NCBI RefSeq assembly: GCF_004358665.1
Contig: NZ_SMZR01000003.1
Coordinates: forward strand, 62,001-126,000
Origin: Jeotgalibacillus sp. S-D1
GTDB lineage: Bacteria > Bacillota > Bacilli > Bacillales > Jeotgalibacillaceae
Length of the DNA stretch: 64,000 nt
Direction of reading: 5' to 3'
Of this stretch, positions 51,583 through 61,251 are shown one piece after another. How positions within the stretch are numbered: the stretch's first letter is position 1; the number at the start of each line of letters is the position of its first letter. Position numbers and translations under genes: made by a program. Below the pieces are notes generated by a model. That model searched no databases and had not been told where the DNA came from. It saw nothing but the letters and a program-made list of their open reading frames with translations.

Positions 51583-53364
51583 TTATGCTAAATTCACTTT
51601 GTTGATCTTATCTCTGCTTTCAGAAACCAATTTTCCATTGCTCATTTTAAAAACAATATCACAATTTTCTATAGTGCTAAGTCTATGAGCTATTATGATC
51701 AATGTTTTATCTCCTTTTAATTTATCAATTGATTTCATTATTTCTTTTTCTGTCTCATTATCAAGAGCAGATGTTGCCTCATCCATGAATAATATTTCAG
51801 GGTTGTGATAGAGTGCACGTGCTATGCCAATGCGCTGTCTTTGACCTCCTGATAACCTGACTCCTCTTTCACCAACGGAGGTTTCAAGCTGTTCTGGAAG
51901 TGACTGAACAAATTCTTTTAATTGAGCCTTATCTAATGCTGCCCAGACAGCTTCTTCATCTATTTTTGATTCTTCAATTCCAAAAGCGATATTTCCTTTA
52001 ATCGTATCATCTGATAAGAAGATAAATTGTGGAATGTAGCCAATTTTCTGCTGCCATAATGTTTTGATGTCCAATAGGTTCTGACCATCGACTAGTACTT
52101 CCCCTTTTTCCGGTTTAAGAAGACCCAGAACAATATCAATTAACGTAGTTTTCCCTGCCCCCGATTCTCCAATAAAGGCTACAGATTTACCTATTGGAAT
52201 ATTTAGATTAACGTTCTGGATAGCTGCTTTTTCTTGGTTCGGATAGCAAAACGACACTCGATTTAACGTTATAGCTTTGTTGAATACTCTTTTTCCCTCA
52301 TTAATAATCACACTCTTATCTAGATCTAATTTTATTTGGATATTATTGTAATTTGATTCAAATAAATCTCTGTAAACTACATCCAAAGCAGGCTGACTAT
52401 AACGAATCGTCGTCGTTAACGCTACTACCTTGGTGATAGAAGGCATTAGTCGAAAAGCTGCCATGGCGAAAAGTGCCATAGTGGAGATTAGTTCAGTTGT
52501 ATTTTTACCTTGGAATACAATAATTAGCATCGTTAAAAGAACCGTAGAAACAAGAAGTGTTTCGATAAACAGGCGAGGAACCTGTTCAAGCATTTTCATG
52601 TATCTTCCGTTATCAGCCTTAATTTGACTCTGCCTGCTGTAGGCATTTATAAAAAAGATCTCTTTTCCTGTTACTTTAACTTCTTTACTTCCCCCAAGAC
52701 CTTGATTAACCCATTTAATCATATTCCCACTAACTATTTGCTGCTCTTTACCTAGGGAACTGATCTTCTGTTTAAAAACAGAAAAGAAAATAAAAACACT
52801 TCCACCCAATAAAACGGAAGCGGTAAGTGTGGCTAGGGGGGCTGTGACAAATAGAAGAACCAAAATGCACAATATCACTAAAAACTCTGTCAATAATTGA
52901 AAACTAGATAATACGATACCTTGCAATACTTTTGGGACTTCATCATTTACATTTCTCAATAATTCTGCTGTATTTCTTTGTAAGTGGAAAGTATATGGTT
53001 TGGTTAGATATTCTTTAAATAAAGATCTGGAAAGTTTTACTTGCTGATTTAATATCACTCTGAACTGCGCATAGTTAAATATAAGTAGGTATAAATTCTT
53101 TATAATAAAAACTGACAACAACATTACTACTGCAAATACAATAAAGGAAGTGGTTGACTGAAAATTAAGTGTTTCGTAAATAGCATATAATACTCTATGT
53201 TCTTGTATAATTTCAGGGGATGTAAGTAAGCCTACAAGTGGCACGATTAATCCAATTCCTACTGTTTCTAATAATGCTGCGAAGATCATCATAATAAATA
53301 AATATAAAAATTTTTTCTTTTCCTTATTGTTAAATAGTAATAATACCTTTTTAAAGATTTCCAA
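51583..53364 (-). CDS. ABC transporter, PglK-like flippase candidate
   Basis: A 593-residue fused ABC transporter. Residues 15-320 contain six helices, starting LYLFIMMIFAALLETVGIGL as in PglK-type lipid-linked oligosaccharide flippases. The ATPase domain has GESGAGKTT, LSGGQRQR and LFMDEATSALD. Within a glycosyltransferase operon it most likely flips an undecaprenyl-linked glycan; no Wzx is seen in the window. AT-rich. Direction and substrate are inferred from context only. Confidence 0.78.
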   Translation of the reverse strand: MEIFKKVLLLFNNKEKKKFLYLFIMMIFAALLETVGIGLIVPLVGLLTSPEIIQEHRVLYAIYETLNFQSTTSFIVFAVVMLLSVFIIKNLYLLIFNYAQFRVILNQQVKLSRSLFKEYLTKPYTFHLQRNTAELLRNVNDEVPKVLQGIVLSSFQLLTEFLVILCILVLLFVTAPLATLTASVLLGGSVFIFFSVFKQKISSLGKEQQIVSGNMIKWVNQGLGGSKEVKVTGKEIFFINAYSRQSQIKADNGRYMKMLEQVPRLFIETLLVSTVLLTMLIIVFQGKNTTELISTMALFAMAAFRLMPSITKVVALTTTIRYSQPALDVVYRDLFESNYNNIQIKLDLDKSVIINEGKRVFNKAITLNRVSFCYPNQEKAAIQNVNLNIPIGKSVAFIGESGAGKTTLIDIVLGLLKPEKGEVLVDGQNLLDIKTLWQQKIGYIPQFIFLSDDTIKGNIAFGIEESKIDEEAVWAALDKAQLKEFVQSLPEQLETSVGERGVRLSGGQRQRIGIARALYHNPEILFMDEATSALDNETEKEIMKSIDKLKGDKTLIIIAHRLSTIENCDIVFKMSNGKLVSESRDKINKVNLA

Positions 53365-53409
53365 TCCATCACCCCTTTAATCGTTTAATTACAAAAAGGC
53401 AAACCAATA

Positions 53410-54390
53410 TTATTTATTTCTTTGTACAAAAAGCAAAACTAAAGATTTATATAAAATGGGATTTATCTTAGCAGCCAAGAGAAGTAATTTTACCGCAACT
53501 GGATAATTACTATGTCTAATGGTATCAAGAAAATACTGATTTAATATATTTATGATTTTAAAATACAAGGCTTTGTTTTCACTAAAATGAGATTCCATAG
53601 AGATTTTATTTAGTTGAACCATAGCACAATCAGCAAGTTTTACAGCAACTAAACCCTTCAGTTCATCATAATCCTTACATAAAAATATATACATCTCATG
53701 ATAAATTATGACGGCATCAATATGAATGCTTTCATTAGCAATTCCCATAGTACTATTTCCTCTTTATAAATAATTATATTTTGAAACCCCTGTGCTACAA
53801 AATTTTTCTGATTTATGAATAATTTTATAAGTAAAGTCAGTATCCTCATAAATTCTCCCCACCTTGAATCTTGTATCCCCAATAGTTTCTCGCTTGAATA
53901 ACTTATTACAAACTATTTCATTATATAACTCACCTTCCAGCATAACTTTCAATGCTTCTTTTGGAGAGTGCGTTGTTAAAGGATAGAATGCATTTTTAAC
54001 TTCCTTGTCATGATAATGCTTAGTTACACCACAACACGAAATGTCTGCTCCGTATTCTATACATATATTGTATAAAGTCTCATACATATCAGGTTCAATC
54101 CAATCGTCACTATCAACAAATCCTATAAAATCACCTTTAGCAAGATCAAGACCATAATTTCTAGCTTCAGAGAGTCCACCATTATTTTTGTTAATTACTA
54201 CAACCCTTTTGTCTTTATTTGCATACTCTTCACATATTTCACCGCATTTATCTGGAGATCCATCATTAACGAGAATAAGTTCAAACTTTTTAAAAGTTTG
54301 TTGTAATATACTATCTAAACACTTGGAAAGATATTTCTCGACCTTATAAATCGGTACAATTATACTTATTACTGGAGTCACTCTGCCCAC
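53410..54390 (-). pseudogene. GT2-family glycosyltransferase with internal stop codon
   Basis: One continuous frame of about 325 codons, interrupted by a single TAA at 53766-53764. The first part has the GT-A motifs of family 2: ISIIVPIYKVEKYL, LVNDGSPDKCGEICEEYA and GFVDSDDWIEPDMYE, ending YEDTDFTYKIIHKSEKFC. After KYNYL-stop the same frame goes on RGNSTMGIANES and ends with the helical tail common to the family. Re-initiation at 53748 is possible but the ribosome binding site is ordinary (AGAGGAAAT). The catalytic domain is intact, so the truncated protein may or may not be active. A sequencing error is not excluded. Confidence 0.78.
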
Positions 54391-54403
54391 CCTTTACTTA
54401 CAT

Positions 54404-55585
54404 TCAACGTATTAATCGTTGCATTTCGTTTACTTTCTTAAAGCTGCTGCTGGACAAATTGTCACTAAAGTAAGTACCTATCTTAGAATTATTAAGCATT
54501 TTTTTTATCGCAAAATAAAGTTTTTCTTCATCAGGTTCTGTAATCAGACCAGTCTTCCCGCTAACTATTTGTTCATCTGAGCCTATAAAGTTGGTTGTAA
54601 CTATAGGCTTTCTTAATATTTTCGCTTCAGTCAGGGTAATGCAATACCCCTCATGCCTCGAAGGTTGAACATATATATCGCATTGAGCCATATAAGGATA
54701 TGGGTTTGGATTAGAGCCTAAAAGAATAAAATGATCTTGAAGATTATTGTCTGCTATTAACCGTTCATATTTCTTTCTAGAACTTCCTTCACCAATGCAA
54801 TACCACTTAATATTAAATCCTTCTTGAATTAATTTAGCCATAGCCTTAATAGCAAGATCCTGTCCCTTTTCTTCATTTAAACGGCCAACTGTTAGAATCC
54901 GTATCCCTTCAAAGTTGTCGCTGAATCCCTTATGCTCTTTGGATAGATTTAATATTTCAGTTGGCAATACTATGTTGTGAAAAACTTCAGTTTTTCCTTT
55001 TAAACTTGGGATTAATTGGATAATTTTTTCTTTTGCTCCATGCGAAACAGTAAACACCGTATTAAACTTTTTGTAAATATCATTCATAAACTTAGAATCT
55101 ATCCCAATTTTTGTAACATCAAAATGAATCCACTGAACCTTTTTCTTTGCCTTAATTTTATGACTAACAAAATAGCTTATGAAGTCCATTGGACCAGCAT
55201 AAGCTACAGCAATATCATATTCCTTTTTTAGAACTGATACATTTCTAAGGAGGTATTTATAAAATAGACTTTTATTTTTGGTGATTTTAGAGACAAGATA
55301 AATTATTGAAAAGCTTAATCCATTAATCAATTTTCCTTCTTTAATAATTTTTAACGCATTTGATTTTGGGGGAAGGTTTATAAAATTTCTCAATTCTTTG
55401 TACTCAGTTAAATAATCTATTTGAACTCTTTTAGGCAGCGATTCTAAAAACCCCCCGTACTTTTCTAACATAAAAACAGTAACATCAAACTGTTCTTCTG
55501 GTAACTCTTCCAGCATATTTAATAATGCTTTTTCTGTTCCGCCTACATTCATATTGATAACCATAAAAATTATTTTCTGTTTCAT
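54404..55585 (-). CDS. GT4-family glycosyltransferase
   Basis: A 393-residue GT-B retaining glycosyltransferase. The N terminus is MVINMNVGGTEKALLNMLEE. The donor-binding half has ILTVGRLNEEKGQDLAIKAM and the E-x7-E motif in RHEGYCITLTEAKILRKPIV. It is one of three related GT4 genes here, sharing the GG-x-E-(K/R)-(A/S)-L start. It overlaps the pyruvyl transferase gene by four bases. The sugar is not predictable. AT-rich. Confidence 0.87.
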   Translation of the reverse strand: MKQKIIFMVINMNVGGTEKALLNMLEELPEEQFDVTVFMLEKYGGFLESLPKRVQIDYLTEYKELRNFINLPPKSNALKIIKEGKLINGLSFSIIYLVSKITKNKSLFYKYLLRNVSVLKKEYDIAVAYAGPMDFISYFVSHKIKAKKKVQWIHFDVTKIGIDSKFMNDIYKKFNTVFTVSHGAKEKIIQLIPSLKGKTEVFHNIVLPTEILNLSKEHKGFSDNFEGIRILTVGRLNEEKGQDLAIKAMAKLIQEGFNIKWYCIGEGSSRKKYERLIADNNLQDHFILLGSNPNPYPYMAQCDIYVQPSRHEGYCITLTEAKILRKPIVTTNFIGSDEQIVSGKTGLITEPDEEKLYFAIKKMLNNSKIGTYFSDNLSSSSFKKVNEMQRLIR

Positions 55586-56700
55586 GATAAATTAACTTCT
55601 TCCTTATAATCTATAAATTCATTTAGCTTTTCAAATTGAATAGCTGCACTTTTTATTGCATCATTAATATCACTTACTTTATTTAATGCTTTATCATGAA
55701 AAGACTTGTCATATTGAAGTTGTAGATTATCCATCTCAATATGCATGTGAAATTCATTTAAATCAAATAACATGTTTAATGTTTTGTTGCTATAAATAAT
55801 TGGTATGAGTCCTACCTGAAGTTTTAATGCTAAAATATTTGCATGGAACCTTGCTGCAATAATCAGTCTAAATGTGGAAATTAGTCTTAACGCTTTTTTT
55901 AAATCTCCATTATAATTATAAATAGAAACTTTTTTTGAGATTTCTAAGGGTAAATTTCTCTTTATTTTTTGAGCTATTTCAAGATCTCCTTCTTGTTCAC
56001 AGAAAGACAGCAAACAGCATTCAAATCCACGTGAAACTGCTAATTCTATCGCTTTGGCTGTACTCTTAAGGTACTCGTCTTCATACCTTTCCATACCTTT
56101 TTTATGTTTTACATCAATAATCGAAAAACCAATAATATTTTTCTTCTTTGTCATCTTATACTCATTTACATCCAGTTGAAAAACAATATCTGACGCATAT
56201 CTTACCTGGGGAAGTTCGCTGAACAAATTGTATGACTTTGTATCTCTAAAACAAACATCTTCGCATAATTTGAAAAGTTTTTTATAATCTTCAACAAATT
56301 CTTTAGTATGATATGGCCCAAAGTTAGCCCCCAAAATAAAGGTTGGCTTATTCCTTATTTTAAATTCATTAACCATTTTCAGTCGTTCTTCATATAAGCT
56401 TTTATGATACTCTTCTTCTCTAAATATAGATCCACCTAGAAAAACTAAAACATCATGATCTTCTGCTACTCGATCATAGTCCGTTATTGAATCAGTTATT
56501 TTCAATCGTTGAGTAATCTTGTTGATTAAGTTATATTTTTTCCTCTTTATATTATTATAATTTTTAATAAACTCATCATAGTTACTGCCCACATGATTTA
56601 GAGTGATCTCACAGTCTGGATACTGAGCAGCTAAGATATCCAAAAAAAGGTCATCGCCTAAATTAAATGCTAAATAAACATCTACAAAGATTCTCTTCAA
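55582..56700 (-). CDS. Polysaccharide pyruvyl transferase family protein
   Basis: A 372-residue protein of the CsaB/WcaK family that adds ketal pyruvate to a sugar. It has YLAFNLGDDLFLDILAAQYP at the N terminus, VFLGGSIFRE, FILGANFGPYHT, and in the C-terminal half TFRLIIAARFHANILALKLQ with the conserved Arg-x-His. The pyruvate group would make the glycan acidic. It overlaps the preceding GT4 gene by four bases. AT-rich. Confidence 0.85.
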   Translation of the reverse strand: MKRIFVDVYLAFNLGDDLFLDILAAQYPDCEITLNHVGSNYDEFIKNYNNIKRKKYNLINKITQRLKITDSITDYDRVAEDHDVLVFLGGSIFREEEYHKSLYEERLKMVNEFKIRNKPTFILGANFGPYHTKEFVEDYKKLFKLCEDVCFRDTKSYNLFSELPQVRYASDIVFQLDVNEYKMTKKKNIIGFSIIDVKHKKGMERYEDEYLKSTAKAIELAVSRGFECCLLSFCEQEGDLEIAQKIKRNLPLEISKKVSIYNYNGDLKKALRLISTFRLIIAARFHANILALKLQVGLIPIIYSNKTLNMLFDLNEFHMHIEMDNLQLQYDKSFHDKALNKVSDINDAIKSAAIQFEKLNEFIDYKEEVNLS

Positions 56701-57884
56701 TTGGAATCCCCTCTCTCTATTAAATTATAAAACTTAGTAATTTGATTAATTGAACTATAAGGCTTACTTCTTTCCAGCGCGTTTTCTATACTTTTTTTGA
56801 AGACATCATTTTTTAAATATCTCCTTATGCCTTGATAGATACTTTTTATATCATGTTCGACTATTAACCCGTCAATTTCATGATTAATTATTTCTTTTGC
56901 CGTAGGGAAATCGGTACAAACAATAGCTTTTTTTAATATCTTTGCTTCCATAACTGTCAAGCCGAACCCTTCTTTTGCGGAGGTTTGAATATAGATATCA
57001 CAGGCTTTTATATAAGGGTAGGGATTTTCTTTTTTTCCTAACAAAATAAATTCTTCATCCAAATCATGTTGGTTTATCATTTGCTCAAGATTTTGCTTTT
57101 CTGCCCCATCACCAATGACATACCACTTAAATTTAAAATTGGAATCCTTTAATAGCTTAGCTGCCTTAATAGCTTTATCATACGCTTTTACTTTTTCCAG
57201 CCGTCCTACAGTTAAGAGTTTAATGACTGAACGATCAATCTCACTACCCCCATCTTCTTTAGCCATTTCAATGATCGTACTGGGGTTAATAATGTCTAAT
57301 ATTAACTCAACTTTACCTTTATACTCTTCGTTGGTATTTGATACAGATTCTTTTGTATAGTTTGAAACAGTAATAATTGAATCAATATTTTTGTAAGATT
57401 GATAATCAATTTCCTTGTGATATAGCGTGTTGATATAATCAGTATTTATCCAAGCAAGTTTTTTATTAGCCTTTACTTTATTTGATACAAAATAGGTTGG
57501 CATTCCTTGACTGTAAGCAATTGCCGCATCATATTTTTTTTCTAACGTAGGAAGGATATTTTGTATAGATCTATAAACCACTTGCTCACTATGGATAGGT
57601 TTATTATTAAAATTATTTATACGTAAAGCTATTGATGTTTTAATTTTATATAGTAAAAAGTGTTTATTGATTGCGTTTCTTTGATTTAAATACATGAAGT
57701 ATTCTGGTTGGGGTAAGAGATTAATATAGTGAGGGAGATACTTATCAAGCTCTCCCCCCTTTTTAAAAAGGAGCAAGTCAACGTCATATTTTGATGAGTC
57801 AATCATGTTTAGCAACGCGACTAAACTTTTTTCGGCGCCACCTATATTCAATGAGTCAATTACAAACAAAAGTTGTTCTTTCAT
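56697..57884 (-). CDS. GT4-family glycosyltransferase
   Basis: A 395-residue GT-B glycosyltransferase related to its neighbours at 54404 and 58934. The start FVIDSLNIGGAEKSLVALLN, the donor site LLTVGRLEKVKAYDKAIKAA and the E-x7-E motif in AKEGFGLTVMEAKILKKAIV are present. It overlaps the GT2 gene upstream by four bases (ATGA), so translation is coupled. Donor and acceptor unknown. Confidence 0.87.
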   Translation of the reverse strand: MKEQLLFVIDSLNIGGAEKSLVALLNMIDSSKYDVDLLLFKKGGELDKYLPHYINLLPQPEYFMYLNQRNAINKHFLLYKIKTSIALRINNFNNKPIHSEQVVYRSIQNILPTLEKKYDAAIAYSQGMPTYFVSNKVKANKKLAWINTDYINTLYHKEIDYQSYKNIDSIITVSNYTKESVSNTNEEYKGKVELILDIINPSTIIEMAKEDGGSEIDRSVIKLLTVGRLEKVKAYDKAIKAAKLLKDSNFKFKWYVIGDGAEKQNLEQMINQHDLDEEFILLGKKENPYPYIKACDIYIQTSAKEGFGLTVMEAKILKKAIVCTDFPTAKEIINHEIDGLIVEHDIKSIYQGIRRYLKNDVFKKSIENALERSKPYSSINQITKFYNLIERGDSN

Positions 57885-58915
57885 AGAACCACTTTCTTTC
57901 TAATAAGATTATTATTTATCTTTTTTAAAGCATTAATTAGTTGGCTATAGAATAGGACAGGCAGTATAAATCTTTTTTTCAATAGATAAATGTATGGTTT
58001 TTCAAAATATAACTGCGTTGAAAATTCATTCACTTTGGAATTTATATAATAAATCTGTACGACTTGTTTAATGTTTCTTACCGCTTTAACTAACCCTATA
58101 TTTTTGAGGTCATTGCTCTGTTGATTAACAATATTAATAACAAAGTCTTGTATTTTGCGTAGGATTATTTTATCTTTTTCAGTTGTTTCAAAGTTGGTCC
58201 GATCAAGGATTTTCTCCAACAGTATACAAACTGAAATAAAATTATTAGTGTAACTAATATCTAAATTAGCGGTTATGCTCTTTTCATTCATCCTGTTATA
58301 GTTGTACAAATACTCCTCCAAAGCTGAAAATGATTTACTTAATGAAACATATTCAAGCACAAATATAAGATCTTCGTTCATAAATAAGTCTTGATTCATT
58401 TTCAAGTTATTTACTTGAACTTGATCTTTTTTAAACATTTTCCCCCATAGGACGCCACCTGTTCCCTGACATACCATTTTCATCATTAGATGAATAGACT
58501 GTGTGTTTTCAAACTTAAAATCCGAGTGTTCGATTATTCCATATTTTGATATATCTTTATACCCGCAGCAAACCAGATCTGCGTCTGAAACTATCATTTT
58601 TTGATATAATTGTTCAACATATTTTTTTTCAATTGTATCGTCTGCATCCACAAAAACTAAATACTTTCCACTAGCTGCTTCAATGCCTAAATTACGTGCC
58701 ATAGAAGGGCCACTGTTCTTCTGGTATAAGTATTTAACTCTCTCGTCCATCAATAAGTAATCTTTAATTACTTTTTCAGTATTATCGGTTGAACCGTCAT
58801 TAATAATAATGATTTCTATATTTGAATAGGTTTGTTTAAGTATACTTTCCATACAGTTAGTTATATATAACTCACAATTATAAACAGGAACAATTATACT
58901 TACATCTAAAGTCAT
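57881..58915 (-). CDS. GT2-family glycosyltransferase
   Basis: A 344-residue inverting GT-A glycosyltransferase. SIIVPVYNCELYITNCMESI, IIINDGSTDNTEKVI and YLVFVDADDTIEKKYVEQLY show the nucleotide-sugar site with the Asp-x-Asp. The helical C-terminal third is normal for the family and shows what the interrupted gene at 53410 has lost. GAGGAATG lies upstream of the ATG. It sits between two GT4 genes. Confidence 0.88.
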   Translation of the reverse strand: MTLDVSIIVPVYNCELYITNCMESILKQTYSNIEIIIINDGSTDNTEKVIKDYLLMDERVKYLYQKNSGPSMARNLGIEAASGKYLVFVDADDTIEKKYVEQLYQKMIVSDADLVCCGYKDISKYGIIEHSDFKFENTQSIHLMMKMVCQGTGGVLWGKMFKKDQVQVNNLKMNQDLFMNEDLIFVLEYVSLSKSFSALEEYLYNYNRMNEKSITANLDISYTNNFISVCILLEKILDRTNFETTEKDKIILRKIQDFVINIVNQQSNDLKNIGLVKAVRNIKQVVQIYYINSKVNEFSTQLYFEKPYIYLLKKRFILPVLFYSQLINALKKINNNLIRKKVVL

Positions 58916-58933
58916 CCTATCATTCCTCTTTAG

Positions 58934-60127
58934 TTAATTAACCAGACCATATACTTTTTCCATCTCCACTGAATTATCGAAATTACTATCTCTACACTTT
59001 TGAGCAAGTGACTCCCTTAATTGAGCATCGTTATACAATTTTTCAATTCCATCCGCTATTCCTTTATCAGTTATTTCGCAAATATATCCATTTACATTAC
59101 TTTGAAGCTGGCTTGTAGCAGTAGGGTAATTTGTTATAATTACTGGTTTCCCAAGAATCTGTGCTTCTCCGACGGTAACAGCCTTGCCCTCATACCTTGA
59201 AGGTTGGATATAAAGATCTGCAGCTTTTACCAGGGGATATGGATTAACTTTTTTGCCTAGGAGGATAAAATCCTTTTCAAGATCATTATCATTTATTAAT
59301 TTCCTTAGCATCATTTCTTCTCCCCCATAACCAACTACATACCAAACGATATTATTAAATCCTTTATCTTTCAGTATCCTTAATGCTCTAACAGCTTGGT
59401 CAATACCTTTTGCATGAGAAAGCCTAGCTACTGTAATAATCTTGAATCTTTGATCTGATACTAATGGATTTTGAACATTTTCTTCCGCCATACTACTGAT
59501 AAAATCTTGTGATGTAATGTTTTCAATCACTATAACTTTCTTTCTTAACTCCTGATATTTATTCACAAATGATTCCTTACACGCCTCAGAAACAGCTACT
59601 ATATAATCGAATTTATTCCACATTTTTAAATCCATTTTTACATCTGTCTGGATTGTAGAGAAGTCAGTGTGAATCCATGCAATTTTCTTTTTGGCTTTAA
59701 CTTTTTCGGCCACATAATAGTGAGGCCACAGGTAGCTGATGGCGACATCATACTCTTTTTCGAGGTTTGGAAGGAACGGAAGTGCGTACTTCCACATGAG
59801 CTGCATTTGGTAATAGCCCGGCTCACTTATTTTACCTACTCTGCCTTTTACTGAAGCCACAGCCTTAGAAAGGATCCTCGAACCTGCAATAGCAACTTGT
59901 TTTTCTCTTATATTTTCCAATATGGTTTTTCTAAAAGTTGTATACTGAGGAACTTCATTTAATAAAGTTACTTTTTCAGACAACAGGTTCATAAGATCAC
60001 CTTGATGCCTATATAACATTAAATCCACCTGGTAATTTTCATAGTCAAAATTATTAAGCATGCTTACCAGGCTTCTTTCAACTCCCCCTATTTCCATATC
60101 AAAAGAGGCGATCAGAATCTTTTTCAT
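58934..60127 (-). CDS. GT4-family glycosyltransferase
   Basis: A 397-residue GT-B enzyme. It begins ILIASFDMEIGGVERSLVSM, has KIITVARLSHAKGIDQAVRA in the donor domain and YEGKAVTVGEAQILGKPVII as the E-x7-E motif. It is the third member of the local GT4 set and overlaps the GT32-like gene upstream by four bases. Acceptor and donor unknown. Confidence 0.87.
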   Translation of the reverse strand: MKKILIASFDMEIGGVERSLVSMLNNFDYENYQVDLMLYRHQGDLMNLLSEKVTLLNEVPQYTTFRKTILENIREKQVAIAGSRILSKAVASVKGRVGKISEPGYYQMQLMWKYALPFLPNLEKEYDVAISYLWPHYYVAEKVKAKKKIAWIHTDFSTIQTDVKMDLKMWNKFDYIVAVSEACKESFVNKYQELRKKVIVIENITSQDFISSMAEENVQNPLVSDQRFKIITVARLSHAKGIDQAVRALRILKDKGFNNIVWYVVGYGGEEMMLRKLINDNDLEKDFILLGKKVNPYPLVKAADLYIQPSRYEGKAVTVGEAQILGKPVIITNYPTATSQLQSNVNGYICEITDKGIADGIEKLYNDAQLRESLAQKCRDSNFDNSVEMEKVYGLVN

Positions 60128-60867
60128 AGTAACCTCCTGGCAATTGAAACTAGGTTTCTGATTTTATAAATATTCTCACCGCCAATTAATTTTGCAGTTG
60201 TTTCTTTTATACGGCTTTTTAATTTGGCTTTAGGAGATAACCAGCTTTTATAATAGTGATGCATTGCATAAGAAGCTTCTGTTTTAAAGTTTCTGCAATT
60301 AATATAATCATAGGGCGAGAAAAAAACCTGTGGATAAAAAGCTCCAATCTCCTCTACTTCCTGAAAATCCCCATTCATAATGACCCCGTAATTGCTTACT
60401 ATCTTTGTTACTATCGCTACATTTGTTTCTTCATTGAGACTTCCATCTTCTTTTAAGAAGTTTTTATTTTGATACGAATCTAAGAATACTTTTATTAATT
60501 TATTTCCTTTAGCAGCTCCGATAGTGCTTGTCGCTATAAAATCTTCCTGTTCAAATCCCCAAAAAGACTCATGATGAAGCAGATCATCAAATGGTTTAAA
60601 TACTTCTACGTCAGTATCCAGGTAAATACCGCCTTCTGTATATAAGGCATGGACTCTCACAAAATCACTTACAAAAGCAAATTTACTATTTTCATAAGCC
60701 TCTTTGATGTAAGGGTTACTGTTCATATCAAAGTTGCTTTCATTCCATTCGATAATTTCATACTCGGAAAGGTGAACTCTCCAGCTGTTCATACACTTTT
60801 TGATCTGTTCTGGTTTTTCCTTGCCTCCAAACCAGCAGTAGTGTATTCGCTTTGGAATTGTAGTCAT
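60124..60867 (-). CDS. GT32-like capsular glycosyltransferase (DXD type)
   Basis: A 247-residue protein of the Gly-transf-sug/TcdA-TcdB-like group. IPKRIHYCWFGGKEKPEQIK and FVSDFVRVHALYTEGGIYLD-TDVEVFKP contain the Asp-x-Asp donor site. ATG at 60867 with AAGGAGG is preferred; an in-frame extension upstream would overlap the sinR-like gene. It is first of the AT-rich glycosyltransferase cassette, 16 bases after the sinR-like gene. Confidence 0.85.
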   Translation of the reverse strand: MTTIPKRIHYCWFGGKEKPEQIKKCMNSWRVHLSEYEIIEWNESNFDMNSNPYIKEAYENSKFAFVSDFVRVHALYTEGGIYLDTDVEVFKPFDDLLHHESFWGFEQEDFIATSTIGAAKGNKLIKVFLDSYQNKNFLKEDGSLNEETNVAIVTKIVSNYGVIMNGDFQEVEEIGAFYPQVFFSPYDYINCRNFKTEASYAMHHYYKSWLSPKAKLKSRIKETTAKLIGGENIYKIRNLVSIARRLL

Positions 60868-60883
60868 TTCATGCTGCCTCCTT

Positions 60884-61228
60884 TTAATAACCCAACCCCT
60901 TATCCCGCTCCTTCTTCCACTTCGTAAATTCAAAAATCAGTTTAAGTTCCCTTAACTGTTCTTTGCTAATGTCATGGTCGATCAGCTCTTTTATAAAGTA
61001 GGCTAATTCTTTATCGTCTGTTTTAAAAACGGCTGATTCTTCGAGCAGTTGGTTTAAATCCACTCTCAGCACCCAGGCGATTTTTTCCATGACTTGAATG
61101 GATGGGTTTTGTTTAAGGTTTCGTTCAATATTACTTAAGTAAGATTTTGATACTCCCGCTTTTTCAGCCAGTTCTGAGAGGGTTAATCCTTTTTCTTTTC
61201 TAAGCTTAATAATGTTTTCTCCAATCAT
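60884..61228 (-). CDS. SinR-like XRE regulator
   Basis: A 114-residue protein. The N-terminal helix-turn-helix (NIIKLRKEKGLTLSELAEKA, then GVSKSYLSNIERNLKQNPSI) is close to B. subtilis SinR, the master repressor of biofilm matrix genes. The C-terminal helices DHDISKEQLRELKLIFEFTK resemble the SinR/SinI multimerisation hook. AGATGATTG/weak AGGTAC upstream makes translation modest. It lies inside the exopolysaccharide operon, between epsN and the GT genes, instead of next to a sinI gene. It may control this locus and, from the operator-like dyads at 47.9-50.4 kb, the lasso genes. Confidence 0.85.
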   Translation of the reverse strand: MIGENIIKLRKEKGLTLSELAEKAGVSKSYLSNIERNLKQNPSIQVMEKIAWVLRVDLNQLLEESAVFKTDDKELAYFIKELIDHDISKEQLRELKLIFEFTKWKKERDKGLGY

Positions 61229-61251
61229 CTAAAGTACCTCATCGTTCTTCC

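Noticed and set aside
60868-60933. N-terminal extension of the GT32-like protein
   Set aside because: It would overlap the sinR-like gene, is basic and unlike the family, and the internal ATG has AAGGAGG.
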